A stretch of DNA of 64,000 nucleotides from an uncultured Paracoccaceae bacterium (GTDB taxonomy: Bacteria; Pseudomonadota; Alphaproteobacteria; Rhodobacterales; Rhodobacteraceae). The notes under the pieces are model-generated. The model was not told the DNA's origin. It did not search any database and saw only the letters and a list, made by a program, of their open reading frames with translations. Shown here in pieces: positions 27,735 to 36,218 of this stretch. The translations under genes were made by a program, and so were the position numbers. The stretch's first letter is position 1. Every line of letters begins with the position of its first letter. The stretch covers positions 62,001 to 126,000 of the forward strand of contig CANMKB010000004.1 of NCBI GenBank assembly GCA_947498415.1. The letters run 5' to 3'.

Positions 27735-29144
27735 CTAAATCTCGCGCAGCCAGTCACCGTGGTGTTTGCCCTCTTGGTCAAGGCGCTCAAACCCGTGCAT
27801 CCCAAAGAAGTCACGCTGTGCCTGAATCAAGTTAGCCGTTCCGCGCCCATGGGTCATGCTATCAAACCACTCAATGGCCCCCACAAAGCTTGGCATTGCA
27901 TACCCACCAAGTACCCCAGCCGCCGCAACGCGACGCAGCGATGGCACACAGTCTTGGAGACGCGCCACAAGACTCGGCGCCAACAATAGATTGTCATGCG
28001 GAAGCTCTTCACGGAAGGCAGCTGCAAGGTCATCCAGAAGTTTTGATCGAATGATGCACCCTGCCCGCCAAATTTCAGCGATCCGGGCCATGGGCAAATT
28101 CCAATCAAAGGTATCTGACGCCGCACGCAGCACTTCAAATCCCTGTACGTGAGAGATGATCCGTGCAGCTTCCATCGCTTTGGCCAGATCAAGGTCAGAC
28201 GGAAAGTCTATCGCCTGTGTCGTGTTGCCAAAGGTGCTTTCGGCGGTCATGCGGGTGTCTTTTGCCGCAGACCAAATTCGTGCGCCCACTGCGCCTTCGA
28301 TGGCACTGGCGGATACGCCAAGCTTAAGGGCTTCGATCACAGTCCAACGCCCCGTTCCTTTTTGCCCAGCTTTGTCCAAGATGACATCGACCATCGGCTT
28401 GCCGGTGGCCGCATCTACAGATTTCAAAGCTGCAGCCGAGGCCTCAACCAAAAAGGATTGCAGCGTGCCCTCGTTCCATGTCGCAAACATATCCCCGATC
28501 TGCTCGGCAGAGCGGCCTTCACCTTTCGCCAACAAACCATAGATTTCAGCAAGCATCTGCATATCGGCATACTCAATGCCGTTGTGCACGGTCTTAACAA
28601 AATGCCCAGCACCATCTGTGCCCAGGTGATCCACGCAAGGACTGCCCTCGAATTGAGCGGCAATCGCTTCGACCATTGGGCGTAGTTGTTGCCAGCTGTG
28701 TGGGGTGCCCCCGACCATAATCGACGGCCCTTTGCGAGCGCCCTCTTCCCCGCCAGATACACCCATGCCAACAAAATGCAGGTCACGCTCTGCCAACTCA
28801 GCAGAGCGGCGACGTGTTTCGTTAAAATCTGCGTTCCCACCGTCGATGATCGTGTCCCCCGCTTCGAGCAAAGGAGATATCTGGGCGATCATGTCATCCA
28901 TCGGTTTTCCCGATGGAATCATGAACAACACGACACGTGGCGTTTTGAGAGATGCGACAAAGTCCGTGAGTTCAGAATTTGGCACAAGATTGGTGCTCAA
29001 AGAACCTGCTTCTTTGACGAATTCGGCGATCCAATCAGTTTCACGGTTGGTGACAGCGACATTAAAGCCCTTTTCTGCCATGTTCAGCGCCAAGGCACTG
29101 CCCATTGTTCCCAAGCCATAAACGCCAATATCTGCTGTATGCAT
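27735..29144 (-). CDS. gnd: 6-phosphogluconate dehydrogenase, decarboxylating
   Basis: Oxidises 6-phosphogluconate to ribulose 5-phosphate, giving NADPH and CO2 in the pentose phosphate pathway. Start set at 29144 (MHTADIGVYGLGTMGSALALNMAEKG, ribosome site AGAGGTGG). 469 residues, the normal size of the long form. Visible: GLGTMG dinucleotide fold with NRET, GVSGGEEGARKGPSIMVGG, catalytic HFVKTVHNGIEYADMQ, and GRGTANLIQAQRDFFGMHGFER near the C-terminus. Confidence 0.97.
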   Translation of the reverse strand: MHTADIGVYGLGTMGSALALNMAEKGFNVAVTNRETDWIAEFVKEAGSLSTNLVPNSELTDFVASLKTPRVVLFMIPSGKPMDDMIAQISPLLEAGDTIIDGGNADFNETRRRSAELAERDLHFVGMGVSGGEEGARKGPSIMVGGTPHSWQQLRPMVEAIAAQFEGSPCVDHLGTDGAGHFVKTVHNGIEYADMQMLAEIYGLLAKGEGRSAEQIGDMFATWNEGTLQSFLVEASAAALKSVDAATGKPMVDVILDKAGQKGTGRWTVIEALKLGVSASAIEGAVGARIWSAAKDTRMTAESTFGNTTQAIDFPSDLDLAKAMEAARIISHVQGFEVLRAASDTFDWNLPMARIAEIWRAGCIIRSKLLDDLAAAFREELPHDNLLLAPSLVARLQDCVPSLRRVAAAGVLGGYAMPSFVGAIEWFDSMTHGRGTANLIQAQRDFFGMHGFERLDQEGKHHGDWLREI

Positions 29145-29239
29145 CGGTCCACCTCTTAAGCTGCAACCGTATTGCCTAGGAAACCGCACTGGTGCAAGTG
29201 TATCAATTTTTTGACGTGACGATCGTCGGCAAAACCACA

Positions 29240-29264
29240 GAAAAGGCCGCTCTTGAAAGCGGCC
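29240..29264 (-). terminator. Intrinsic terminator
   Basis: Stem GGCCGCT/AGCGGCC followed on the minus strand by TTTT. It is about 160 bp downstream of the DUF4386 gene and 100 bp upstream of the gnd start, so it insulates gnd. Confidence 0.75.
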
Positions 29265-29425
29265 CTATTTATCAAGGGTACGGAGAAGCACATCCTATTG
29301 TAATTTGAAGTGGGGATTCTGCATATAAACAGAGATGTGCGTTATTCGACCTTAGTCGTCATTTTGTACCAACAGGTCAGTTGCCAGCTTTGCTGGACGA
29401 GGCTGCCATTGCTTTGAGCCAGACG

Positions 29426-30067
29426 TCACCTCGTCAGGAAGACGGCACCCAACCAGAAAAACCAGACCAACTGCGTGATCCCGAACAGTGCCGCCATGTC
29501 ACTCATTCCCGGCAGTATCGAAACCAATCCCGCCACGCCAACGCCGATCCCAAGATAGTTCAAGATTCTCGGGAAGGTTCCTCCGCGCAGCGCCGCCAAG
29601 GAAAATAACAAGGTCATCAGGCCACCCAGGATCTCACCTTGGCCCAGCCCAATCCCTTCCGCCACCGTTTCGATACCCGACCAATACAGTTCGGCGGCGC
29701 TTGGGTCTGTCTTCCTCAGTTGGAGTGCGGGTTCGATCCCAGCAATTGTCACCATCCCGCTTGCGATCAATAATCCCGCCCAAATGAACCCCAAGACGGA
29801 AGCAAACCGAGCCGATGTCGGCGCTACCCCCTTTAGTGTTTCGTACAAGGCAAAAACGAAAGCTATCAGTGCAATCCCAAAGACAACATAGATCGCCAAG
29901 TGCATTCCATGGAACAGAAGCGCATTCGCCGCCAGCATATCCAGTTTCGCTTCGGCGCTCGTGATGCTCGGCATGTCGAGGGCGATCAAGAACAATCCGA
30001 TCCCGGCAGCGTAGGCCAGACCGAGATAACATGCGGCAAGGCCGCCGATTTTTTCGAGTTTTAGCAT
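29426..30067 (-). CDS. DUF4386-like integral membrane protein
   Basis: 213 residues with six hydrophobic helices and little else. Opening MLKLEKIGGLAACYLGLAYAAGIGLFLIALD and the central LHLAIYVVFG-like HLAIYVVFGIALIAFVFALYETLKG resemble the DUF4386 family of unknown function. AGAGGGG ribosome site. No functional clue from neighbours: gnd lies downstream beyond a terminator, and upstream is a 320-bp gene-free region. Confidence 0.65.
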   Translation of the reverse strand: MLKLEKIGGLAACYLGLAYAAGIGLFLIALDMPSITSAEAKLDMLAANALLFHGMHLAIYVVFGIALIAFVFALYETLKGVAPTSARFASVLGFIWAGLLIASGMVTIAGIEPALQLRKTDPSAAELYWSGIETVAEGIGLGQGEILGGLMTLLFSLAALRGGTFPRILNYLGIGVGVAGLVSILPGMSDMAALFGITQLVWFFWLGAVFLTR

Positions 30068-30387
30068 TAAATTGCCCCTCTAACGTTCCAAAACAAAATG
30101 GAGAGTCGATCGCAGAAAACACGCCTCCGAGCGTCTAGGCGATTCAGGTTAATATCAGCGAGAAGCTAGAAGGTTTCGGCGAACCTTTGCAAGACGGAAG
30201 GACGCTTAGGTCATGCATGTTGGTCAAAGCGATCGAATGCCTCTCCTTTAAGTAGGCCAGTTTTCGAGCCGCAGCATTTGTCGTTTTGGGCTCAAACCGG
30301 ACATTCGCGACTTGCTCGCAAAACGTCCGGTTCCTAAGGGTCTGATCGCGATGTAAACGTCAAAGTGGTCTGACGTTGAAATCAGGT
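30068..30387. other. Gene-free stretch with nested hairpins
   Basis: No credible reading frame. Notable content: a GAGCC/GGCTC pair around 30266-30292, an AACCGGAC/GTCCGGTT pair (30295-30332) enclosing a smaller GCGA/TCGC stem, and an AACGTCA/TGACGTT hairpin (30356-30377) 11 bp after the argF stop that might help end argF transcription. It contains copy B of the dispersed repeat. Confidence 0.5.
30292..30307 (+). repeat. Dispersed intergenic repeat, copy B
   Basis: TCAAACCGGACATTCG, 15 of 16 identical to 4214-4229 on the minus strand. Here it forms the left part of a hairpin whose right arm is GTCCGGTT (30325-30332). Confidence 0.5.
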
Positions 30388-31314
30388 TTAAACGCCGAGG
30401 CACCAGCGCATCACGGCCTTTTGCGCGTGCAGTCTGTTTTCTGCCTCGTCAAAGATCACCGAATGCGGACCATCCATCACAGCGCTTGTCGCCTCTTCGT
30501 CACGGTGCGCAGGCAAGCAATGCATGAACAACGCGTCTGGCTTGGCATGAGACATCAGCTCGTCATTCACCTGATATCCTCTGAGTTGGTTATGGCGACG
30601 TTCCCGCGCCGATTGCGGGTCATGCATCGACACCCAAGTGTCCGTAACCACAAGGTCGGCCCCCTGCATCGCTTTAACCGGGTCGCGTTCGATCACAACA
30701 TTGCTGCCTTTTGCACGTGCCTGCGTGACAAATTCCATTTCAGGATCAAGCGATTCTGGGCCAGTAAAGGTCAGATCAAAGCCAAACTGGCCAGCCGCGT
30801 GGGCAAAGCTTGCAAAGACGTTGTTGCCGTCACCTGACCAAACAACCTTTTTCCCTGCAATTGGGCCGCGATGCTCTTCGAATGTTAGAATATCAGCCAT
30901 GATCTGGCACGGGTGCGTGCGATCGGTCAGGCCGTTGATCACAGGCACATCCGCATACTCCGCCAGCTCCAACAGCGTTTGTTCTTCGAATGTACGGATC
31001 ATGATCAGATCAACATAGCGGCTCAGAACACGTGCTGTGTCAGCGATGGTCTCGCCATGCCCCAGCTGCATTTCTTTACCAGACAGCACCATGGTTTGAC
31101 CGCCCATTTGGCGCACGCCCACATCAAATGAAACCCGTGTCCGCGTGGATGGTTTTTCAAAGATTAGCGCAACGATGTGATCCTTAAGAGGCAGATCATC
31201 ATCGTGTTTCCCGCGCAGATAGCCATTGCGGGCCTCTTTCATACTGCGCGCGGTATCAATGATCTTCCGCAGCTCTGCAGGATCGGTTTTGTTAATATCA
31301 AGAAAGTGGTTCAT
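30388..31314 (-). CDS. argF: Ornithine carbamoyltransferase
   Basis: Joins carbamoyl phosphate and ornithine to make citrulline in arginine synthesis. 308 residues: carbamoyl-phosphate loop STRTR at 56-60, HPCQ at 134-137, ornithine-binding DTWVSMH, and [10 protein letters not shown] near the C-terminus. Starts 4 bp after argD, a tight operon that joins ornithine formation to its use. carB, the source of carbamoyl phosphate, is at 55.4-58.7 kb. Confidence 0.97.
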   Translation of the reverse strand: MNHFLDINKTDPAELRKIIDTARSMKEARNGYLRGKHDDDLPLKDHIVALIFEKPSTRTRVSFDVGVRQMGGQTMVLSGKEMQLGHGETIADTARVLSRYVDLIMIRTFEEQTLLELAEYADVPVINGLTDRTHPCQIMADILTFEEHRGPIAGKKVVWSGDGNNVFASFAHAAGQFGFDLTFTGPESLDPEMEFVTQARAKGSNVVIERDPVKAMQGADLVVTDTWVSMHDPQSARERRHNQLRGYQVNDELMSHAKPDALFMHCLPAHRDEEATSAVMDGPHSVIFDEAENRLHAQKAVMRWCLGV

Positions 31315-31318
31315 CGTC

Positions 31319-32503
31319 TTATCCCTGCGCCTGTGCTGTCACAGCATTGGCCACTGTTTCAAGGCGGGTGACCGCCTCGTTTATATCTTCGTCTGTGATG
31401 TTCAAAGCTGGCAGCAAACGCACAACATTATCGGCGGCAGGCACGGTCACCACACCGGCGTCATACCCCGCGTTGACAACATCCATATTGGCCGCTTTAC
31501 ATTTAAGTCCCAACATAAGGCCAAGCCCACGCACCTCTTCAAAGACGTCGGGATGTGCGGCAATCAAGCCTTCAAGCTTTTGACGCAACAATCCACTTTT
31601 GCGACTGACGTCTGCCAAGAATTCAGCGTCCGCGACGATATCCATCACAGCTCCGCCCACGGCACAAGCCAATGGGTTGCCGCCATAGGTCGACCCATGG
31701 GTGCCCGCAACCATGCCGGAAGCGGCCTCTTCAGTCGCCAAGACAGCCCCCAGCGGGAAGCCCCCGCCAATACCTTTTGCCACCATCATGATGTCAGGTG
31801 TGATGCCAGCCCATTCATGAGCAAACATTTTACCCGTACGGCCCACGCCACATTGAACCTCATCCAAGATCAACAATAGACCTTTTTCCTCGCAAAGCGC
31901 TTTGATGGCCTGCAAGGCTGTATCTTCGATCGGGCGAATGCCGCCCTCGCCTTGCACAGGTTCAATAATAATCGCACCTGTCGTGTCGGTGATCGCTGCG
32001 TTCAGCGCGTTTAGATCGCCCCAGGTCACCTGAGCGAAGCCGGGTAACAATGGGCCAAAACCCTTGGTCATCTTTTCACTGCCTGCGGCCGAAATGCCTG
32101 CGGATGAACGCCCGTGGAACGCCCCCTCAAAGGCGATAATATCTGTCTTTTCGGGTTGGCCTTTTTCAAACCAGTATTTCCGCGCCATTTTCACGGCAAG
32201 CTCACAGCTTTCGGTACCAGAATTCGTAAAAAATACGGTGTCGGCAAAGCTGTTATCCACCAGCTTGTCAGCCAAAGCCTGTTGTTGCGGAATTTCATAA
32301 AGGTTTGACACATGCCAAATGGCATTGGCTTGCTCTGTCAGCGCAGACACCAGCGCCGGATGCGCATGGCCCAGCGCGTTCACCGCGATGCCTGCACCCA
32401 AATCCAGAAAACGTCGGCCGTCTGCCTCGATCATCCAGCTGCCTTCGCCTTTGACGAAGTTCAGAGGGGCCCGATTATATGTCGGCAAAACAGAAGGTAT
32501 CAT
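31319..32503 (-). CDS. argD: Acetylornithine aminotransferase
   Basis: PLP enzyme converting N-acetylglutamate semialdehyde to N-acetylornithine; it may also serve in lysine synthesis. 394 residues, class III aminotransferase: [33 protein letters not shown] Lys in [16 protein letters not shown], and [15 protein letters not shown]. First gene of argDF. A related class III enzyme cannot be ruled out from sequence alone, but the argF neighbour settles the assignment. Confidence 0.95.
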   Translation of the reverse strand: MIPSVLPTYNRAPLNFVKGEGSWMIEADGRRFLDLGAGIAVNALGHAHPALVSALTEQANAIWHVSNLYEIPQQQALADKLVDNSFADTVFFTNSGTESCELAVKMARKYWFEKGQPEKTDIIAFEGAFHGRSSAGISAAGSEKMTKGFGPLLPGFAQVTWGDLNALNAAITDTTGAIIIEPVQGEGGIRPIEDTALQAIKALCEEKGLLLILDEVQCGVGRTGKMFAHEWAGITPDIMMVAKGIGGGFPLGAVLATEEAASGMVAGTHGSTYGGNPLACAVGGAVMDIVADAEFLADVSRKSGLLRQKLEGLIAAHPDVFEEVRGLGLMLGLKCKAANMDVVNAGYDAGVVTVPAADNVVRLLPALNITDEDINEAVTRLETVANAVTAQAQG

Positions 32504-32817
32504 AGTCTGGTCCTTATGGGTTAGCCCGAAAAGAGTGAACCGTTGGCCTGCAACAGCCGGGCAATCAAGTCAACAAGGGATGAAAATCTTGCGCGGTTTC
32601 CGCGCAGTTTTTGCAAGTCTTGCGTCACATTTGCGCAAGGATGAACCGCAGCCACAAAAGCGGCCGTTGCTTAACGTCGGAGTCGTCGGACTCGGATATG
32701 GAGCATTGAGTTCATCATGGGCCGCTCTTTAACGATGAACGTGCCCCCTGAGAACCCCTAAAATCAAACCAGCGCCTTTTGCTTGTGAAACGCTTAATTG
32801 GTCGATACCGAGTTTTT
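32504..32817. other. Divergent intergenic region, argD / EamA gene
   Basis: 314 bp between divergent genes. It holds a plus-strand terminator-like hairpin at 32591-32612 and a GAGTC/GACTC stem near 32681-32695. I see no gene. Confidence 0.5.
32591..32612 (+). terminator. Orphan intrinsic terminator
   Basis: Stem GCGCGG/CCGCGC with a TTT loop followed by AGTTTTT on the plus strand. No plus-strand gene lies directly upstream (argD is on the other strand and starts at 32503), so it may end a short RNA starting near the argD promoter, or act as an attenuator for the transporter gene 200 bp downstream. Confidence 0.5.
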
Positions 32818-33705
32818 ATGACCACACAAAAAACCCAACCCGTTCTAGCTGCTTGTCTAACGGTATGTGCCGCCGCGTTTGTGGCCGGAGCCACTTTGCT
32901 GGCGAAAGCCCTAGGAACAGACACACTGGGCCCAGCGCTCAATCCGTTGCAGGTCAGTCAAGGGCGCTTTCTGTTTGCTTTAATGGCGATTGGGTCTGTG
33001 GCGCTGGTCATGCGACCTACAATAAGGCGACCCGCATGGGGGCGCCATGTCGTGCGATCCACTTTGGGCTGGGGAGGCGTGACACTGATGTTTGCGGCGG
33101 CAGCCTACATTCCGCTGTCAGATGCGACGGCGATTAGTTTTCTCAATCCGGTATTCGGTATGATGCTGGCCATTCCATTTCTTGGCGAAAAAGTTGGCGT
33201 TTGGCGGTGGATCTCTGCGTTTGTAGCAATTCTTGGCGCAATCATCCTGATGCGTCCCGGTGCGGGCGTGATGGAGTTTGGCGCTCTCTTGGCCCTGTTT
33301 GGCGCGATGGCGTTGGGGGCTGAGCTGATTGTGATCAAGAAACTCACAAACGGTGAAGGCCCGTTTCAAATCTTGTTGGTGAACAATCTGATTGGCGTGG
33401 CCATTGCCACTTTTGCCGCAAGCTTTGTGTGGGTTTGGCTGACCCCTCTGCAATGGGCTGCTTTGGCCGGACTTGGGGTTTTGATGGCGGGCGCACAAAC
33501 TTGTTTTGTAAACGCGATGCGCCGCGCTGATGCGAGTTTCGTCTCACCGTTCTTTTATACAACCCTTGCCTTTGCAACGCTTTACGATGCTTTGGCCTTT
33601 GGTGTGTTGCCTGACACCATTTCACAATCCGGCGCAGCCATTATTCTTGCCTCGGCTATGTTGCTGGCGTGGCGCGAGTCGCGCCGCAGCAAAGCATCAA
33701 GCTGA
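32818..33705 (+). CDS. EamA-family (drug/metabolite) transporter
   Basis: Start set at 32818 (MTTQKTQPVLAACL), removing a polar 13-residue extension. 295 residues, ten membrane helices in two EamA repeats (about 8-140 and 150-290). The first repeat has SQGRFLFALMAIGSVALVMRP and DATAISFLNPVFGMMLAIPFLGEKVGVWRW, typical of RhaT/EamA exporters. Substrate unknown. Its stop codon abuts the stop codon of the next, convergent gene. Confidence 0.88.
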   Translation: MTTQKTQPVLAACLTVCAAAFVAGATLLAKALGTDTLGPALNPLQVSQGRFLFALMAIGSVALVMRPTIRRPAWGRHVVRSTLGWGGVTLMFAAAAYIPLSDATAISFLNPVFGMMLAIPFLGEKVGVWRWISAFVAILGAIILMRPGAGVMEFGALLALFGAMALGAELIVIKKLTNGEGPFQILLVNNLIGVAIATFAASFVWVWLTPLQWAALAGLGVLMAGAQTCFVNAMRRADASFVSPFFYTTLAFATLYDALAFGVLPDTISQSGAAIILASAMLLAWRESRRSKASS

Positions 33706-34506
33706 TCAAGGTTTCAAACGATAGCCACTGCGCAACATGGCCCAAGCTGCGGCGATGATGACACATGTGGTTGCGGTTACGATGACCAGCCCGGTCACCG
33801 GATCACCATCAGAAGTGCCGATAAACCCGTAGCGCGCCCCATCAATGAGATAGAACATCGGGTTATAGGCGGTCACCGTCTGCAAAACAGGTGGCAAGGC
33901 CGTCACGGAATAAAACGTGCCGGAAAGGAATGCCAAAGGCGTCACGATAAAGTTGGTTATTGCGGCCATTTGATCAAACTTGTTGGCAAAGATCCCAGCA
34001 ACCAATCCAATCGCTCCCAGCAAAGCGCTACCAAGCAGGACAAAGACAAAGGCCCACAAGGGGTGTGCTACGCCAAACCCCAGAAACACAAACAAACCCA
34101 AGGTGATACCAAGGGCGACCAGAACTCCGCGGACCACACCGCCGGCCAAATACCCGAGCACCATTTCAAGCGGTGAAAGCGGCGGCATCAACGTATCTAC
34201 GATATTGCCCTGTACCTTTGAGATCACAACAGAAGACGATACATTCGCAAAGGCATTCTGAATAACCGTCATGGTCAGGATGCCGGGCGCCAAGAATTGA
34301 ATAAATGGCACCCCCATCACCTCACCGCGACTCGGCCCGATGGCGATGTTAAAGATCAAAAGGAAAAGTCCTGCTGTGACCAAAGGTGCCAAAATTGTTT
34401 GGGTCCATACCGCGGCAAAGCGTAAAACTTCACGTTTTGCCAGTGTCGCAAGCCCCAATCCATTGATTTGGCCAAAGCGGCGGACACCCATTTCCATCTG
34501 ATTCAT
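33706..34506 (-). CDS. ABC-2 type transporter permease
   Basis: 266 residues with six membrane helices and the ABC2_membrane pattern (FIQFLAPGILTMTVIQNAFANVSSSVVISKVQGNIVDTLMPPLSPLEMVLGY, then PLAFLSGTFYSVTALPP...NPMFYLIDGARYGF). This is the YadH-like export permease, which normally pairs with an ATPase such as YadG; none is adjacent here, so its partner lies elsewhere. Divergent from gcrA. Confidence 0.9.
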   Translation of the reverse strand: MNQMEMGVRRFGQINGLGLATLAKREVLRFAAVWTQTILAPLVTAGLFLLIFNIAIGPSRGEVMGVPFIQFLAPGILTMTVIQNAFANVSSSVVISKVQGNIVDTLMPPLSPLEMVLGYLAGGVVRGVLVALGITLGLFVFLGFGVAHPLWAFVFVLLGSALLGAIGLVAGIFANKFDQMAAITNFIVTPLAFLSGTFYSVTALPPVLQTVTAYNPMFYLIDGARYGFIGTSDGDPVTGLVIVTATTCVIIAAAWAMLRSGYRLKP

Positions 34507-34631
34507 GACATACCTGCCTAACGAAGTGATTCTGCGCCTTGTAACTCACCGTGGGGTGTTTAAAATAGGCCCTTGACCGAGAAATGCAGAGGCGGCCCAT
34601 TTGGACCGCTTCTTTTGCTAAGGAAGTGCGA

Positions 34632-35213
34632 ATGTCCTGGACTGATGAGCGCGTTGAGCTCTTGAAAAAAATGTGGGGCGAAGGCCAGTCGGCTAGCCAG
34701 ATTGCCAAGGAATTGGGCGGCGTGACCCGCAACGCTGTCATCGGCAAGGTGCACCGTCTGGGTCTGTCGAACCGTGCAGGCTCTGGTGGTTCTAAAGCTG
34801 AAGCAAAACCAAAGGCCGAGGCTAAGCCAAAGCCAGCACCCAAGCCCAAGGCAGAGCCCAAGGCCAAGCCGATTCCAGAAATGAAAACCGAACCTGCGGT
34901 ACCACCGCGTTCGGCATCGACACCGTCAAACCGTAAGGCGATCATCCCAGCAGGTCAGCCGCTGCCTCCGCAGCCTTCTGCGAATGAAATCAGCCCAGAG
35001 GCACTGGCGAAGGTCAACGAAGTTGAGAAGAAAGCGAAAAAGCTGTCTTTGATGGAACTGACCGAGCGCACCTGCAAATGGCCTGTTGGTGACCCTGCAA
35101 CCGAACACTTCTGGTTCTGTGGCTTGCCGACGGCATCTGGCAAACCTTATTGCGAGGCCCACGTGGGCGTGGCGTTCCAGCCAATGTCTTCGCGTCGTGA
35201 CCGTCGCCGGTAA
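34632..35213 (+). CDS. gcrA: Cell cycle regulator GcrA
   Basis: Start at 34632 (MSWTDERVELLKKMWGEGQSASQIAKELGG, ribosome site AAGGAA); 193 residues. The N-terminal 45 residues form the GcrA helix-turn-helix that reads promoters holding methylated GANTC. A low-complexity Lys/Pro/Ala linker spans about 52-85. The C-terminal part (TCKWPVGDPATEHFWFCGLP...YCEAHVGVAFQP) is the conserved segment that binds RNA polymerase sigma-70. One GATTC site lies at 34528-34532 upstream. A strong terminator follows. Confidence 0.95.
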   Translation: MSWTDERVELLKKMWGEGQSASQIAKELGGVTRNAVIGKVHRLGLSNRAGSGGSKAEAKPKAEAKPKPAPKPKAEPKAKPIPEMKTEPAVPPRSASTPSNRKAIIPAGQPLPPQPSANEISPEALAKVNEVEKKAKKLSLMELTERTCKWPVGDPATEHFWFCGLPTASGKPYCEAHVGVAFQPMSSRRDRRR

Positions 35214-35235
35214 GCCCGCAAACATAGTTTGATAG

Positions 35236-35262
35236 AAACCCCGTCCTTGATCGGGGTTTTTT
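35236..35262 (+). terminator. Intrinsic terminator of gcrA
   Basis: Stem AAACCCCG/CGGGGTTT with an 8-base loop, ending in a T run. It starts 23 bp after the gcrA stop. Confidence 0.9.
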
Positions 35263-35303
35263 GTTTTCTAAACGCCCTTTGCGGCGGGACAAACATCCCT
35301 CCC

Positions 35304-36026
35304 TTAAGCCGCATCAAACCTCCTCCTAAGCGCCTCGGCCCGCTCAAAGAACGTGTTCCGCACGGACGCCGCAAAGGGGTTGGCCATCTCTATTGCGTTT
35401 AGCACAGTGGGCGGGTCGTCTTTGACCATCCCCACCGCTTCGCGCAGCAGATCAAAGCTGGCGGTTGTCATCTGAGTGGGCAACGGCCCCATGTCATCAA
35501 GAACCTTGGCCACCAAATGTGTCAGCCCCTGCACCATCGCAGCCTCTTTATCGTGCTCCTCGGGTTGGCAGGTGATCACTTCAAGCTTCAATTCACGCTT
35601 TAGAAACACCCGGATGGCGCGCCAGGCCTCTCCACGCACGGGGCATAAGGAAAGTTTTCGCCCCTGAATGCCCTTCCCAGCGCTTTGCGGTCCAAACAAC
35701 GGGTGTGTCCCCACGATCTGAACATGATCTGGCAAGCAGCGCTTCATATTCTCGATAGGCGCCACTTTGACCGACCCCACATCCACGACCACCGCGCCGG
35801 GCTTGAGAATATCAGCAATATCGTCGCAAATCGCTGGGATTTCGTGAACCGGCACTGCCAAGATGACAACATCGCATTCCGCTGCCTCTGCGAGGCTGGC
35901 ATGACCCAATATAGAAACATAGGGATCATGAATGCGCAGATCAGCATATGGCGTAAGATGCGCTGCAACCAGCTGCCCAAATCCGCCAAATCCAAATAGT
36001 CCTACAGTCGTTCTCTCGGCACACAT
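35304..36026 (-). CDS. Prephenate/arogenate dehydrogenase-like protein (TyrA family)
   Basis: 240 residues. N-terminal Rossmann motif GLFGFGGFG, then VILAVPVHEIPAI, VVDVGSVKVAP and IVGTHPLFGPQSA, which carries the catalytic His of TyrA enzymes that oxidise prephenate or arogenate toward tyrosine. It is shorter than a full TyrA (about 300), the missing part being C-terminal dimerisation helices and any regulatory domain. A Lys residue rather than Arg follows the VDVGSV motif, as is normal. The exact substrate is unproven, and a second, full-length tyrA elsewhere is possible. Confidence 0.75.
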   Translation of the reverse strand: MCAERTTVGLFGFGGFGQLVAAHLTPYADLRIHDPYVSILGHASLAEAAECDVVILAVPVHEIPAICDDIADILKPGAVVVDVGSVKVAPIENMKRCLPDHVQIVGTHPLFGPQSAGKGIQGRKLSLCPVRGEAWRAIRVFLKRELKLEVITCQPEEHDKEAAMVQGLTHLVAKVLDDMGPLPTQMTTASFDLLREAVGMVKDDPPTVLNAIEMANPFAASVRNTFFERAEALRRRFDAA

Positions 36027-36171
36027 AGCCTCGCCCTTTGGTCAGAGCCGCGTGCCGATGCAGAATGTTGTTAGGGAATTCGTGTCCACCGGCCAGCGGC
36101 GGTCACGTCAATTGCCCCGCCGTTATGTCGGCAGGGGATAATAAGAAAAGAAGAAGGTGTTCATCGTTTTC

Positions 36172-36198
36172 ATGCCCCCATGGGTGACATGGGGGCAT
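36172..36198. other. Perfect 11-bp hairpin after AsmA gene
   Basis: ATGCCCCCATG and CATGGGGGCAT around a 5-base loop, 20 bp after the stop of the AsmA gene. No T run follows on either strand. Probably an mRNA 3'-end structure. Confidence 0.45.
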
Positions 36199-36218
36199 AT
36201 GAAAGTCAAGAAAGCGGA

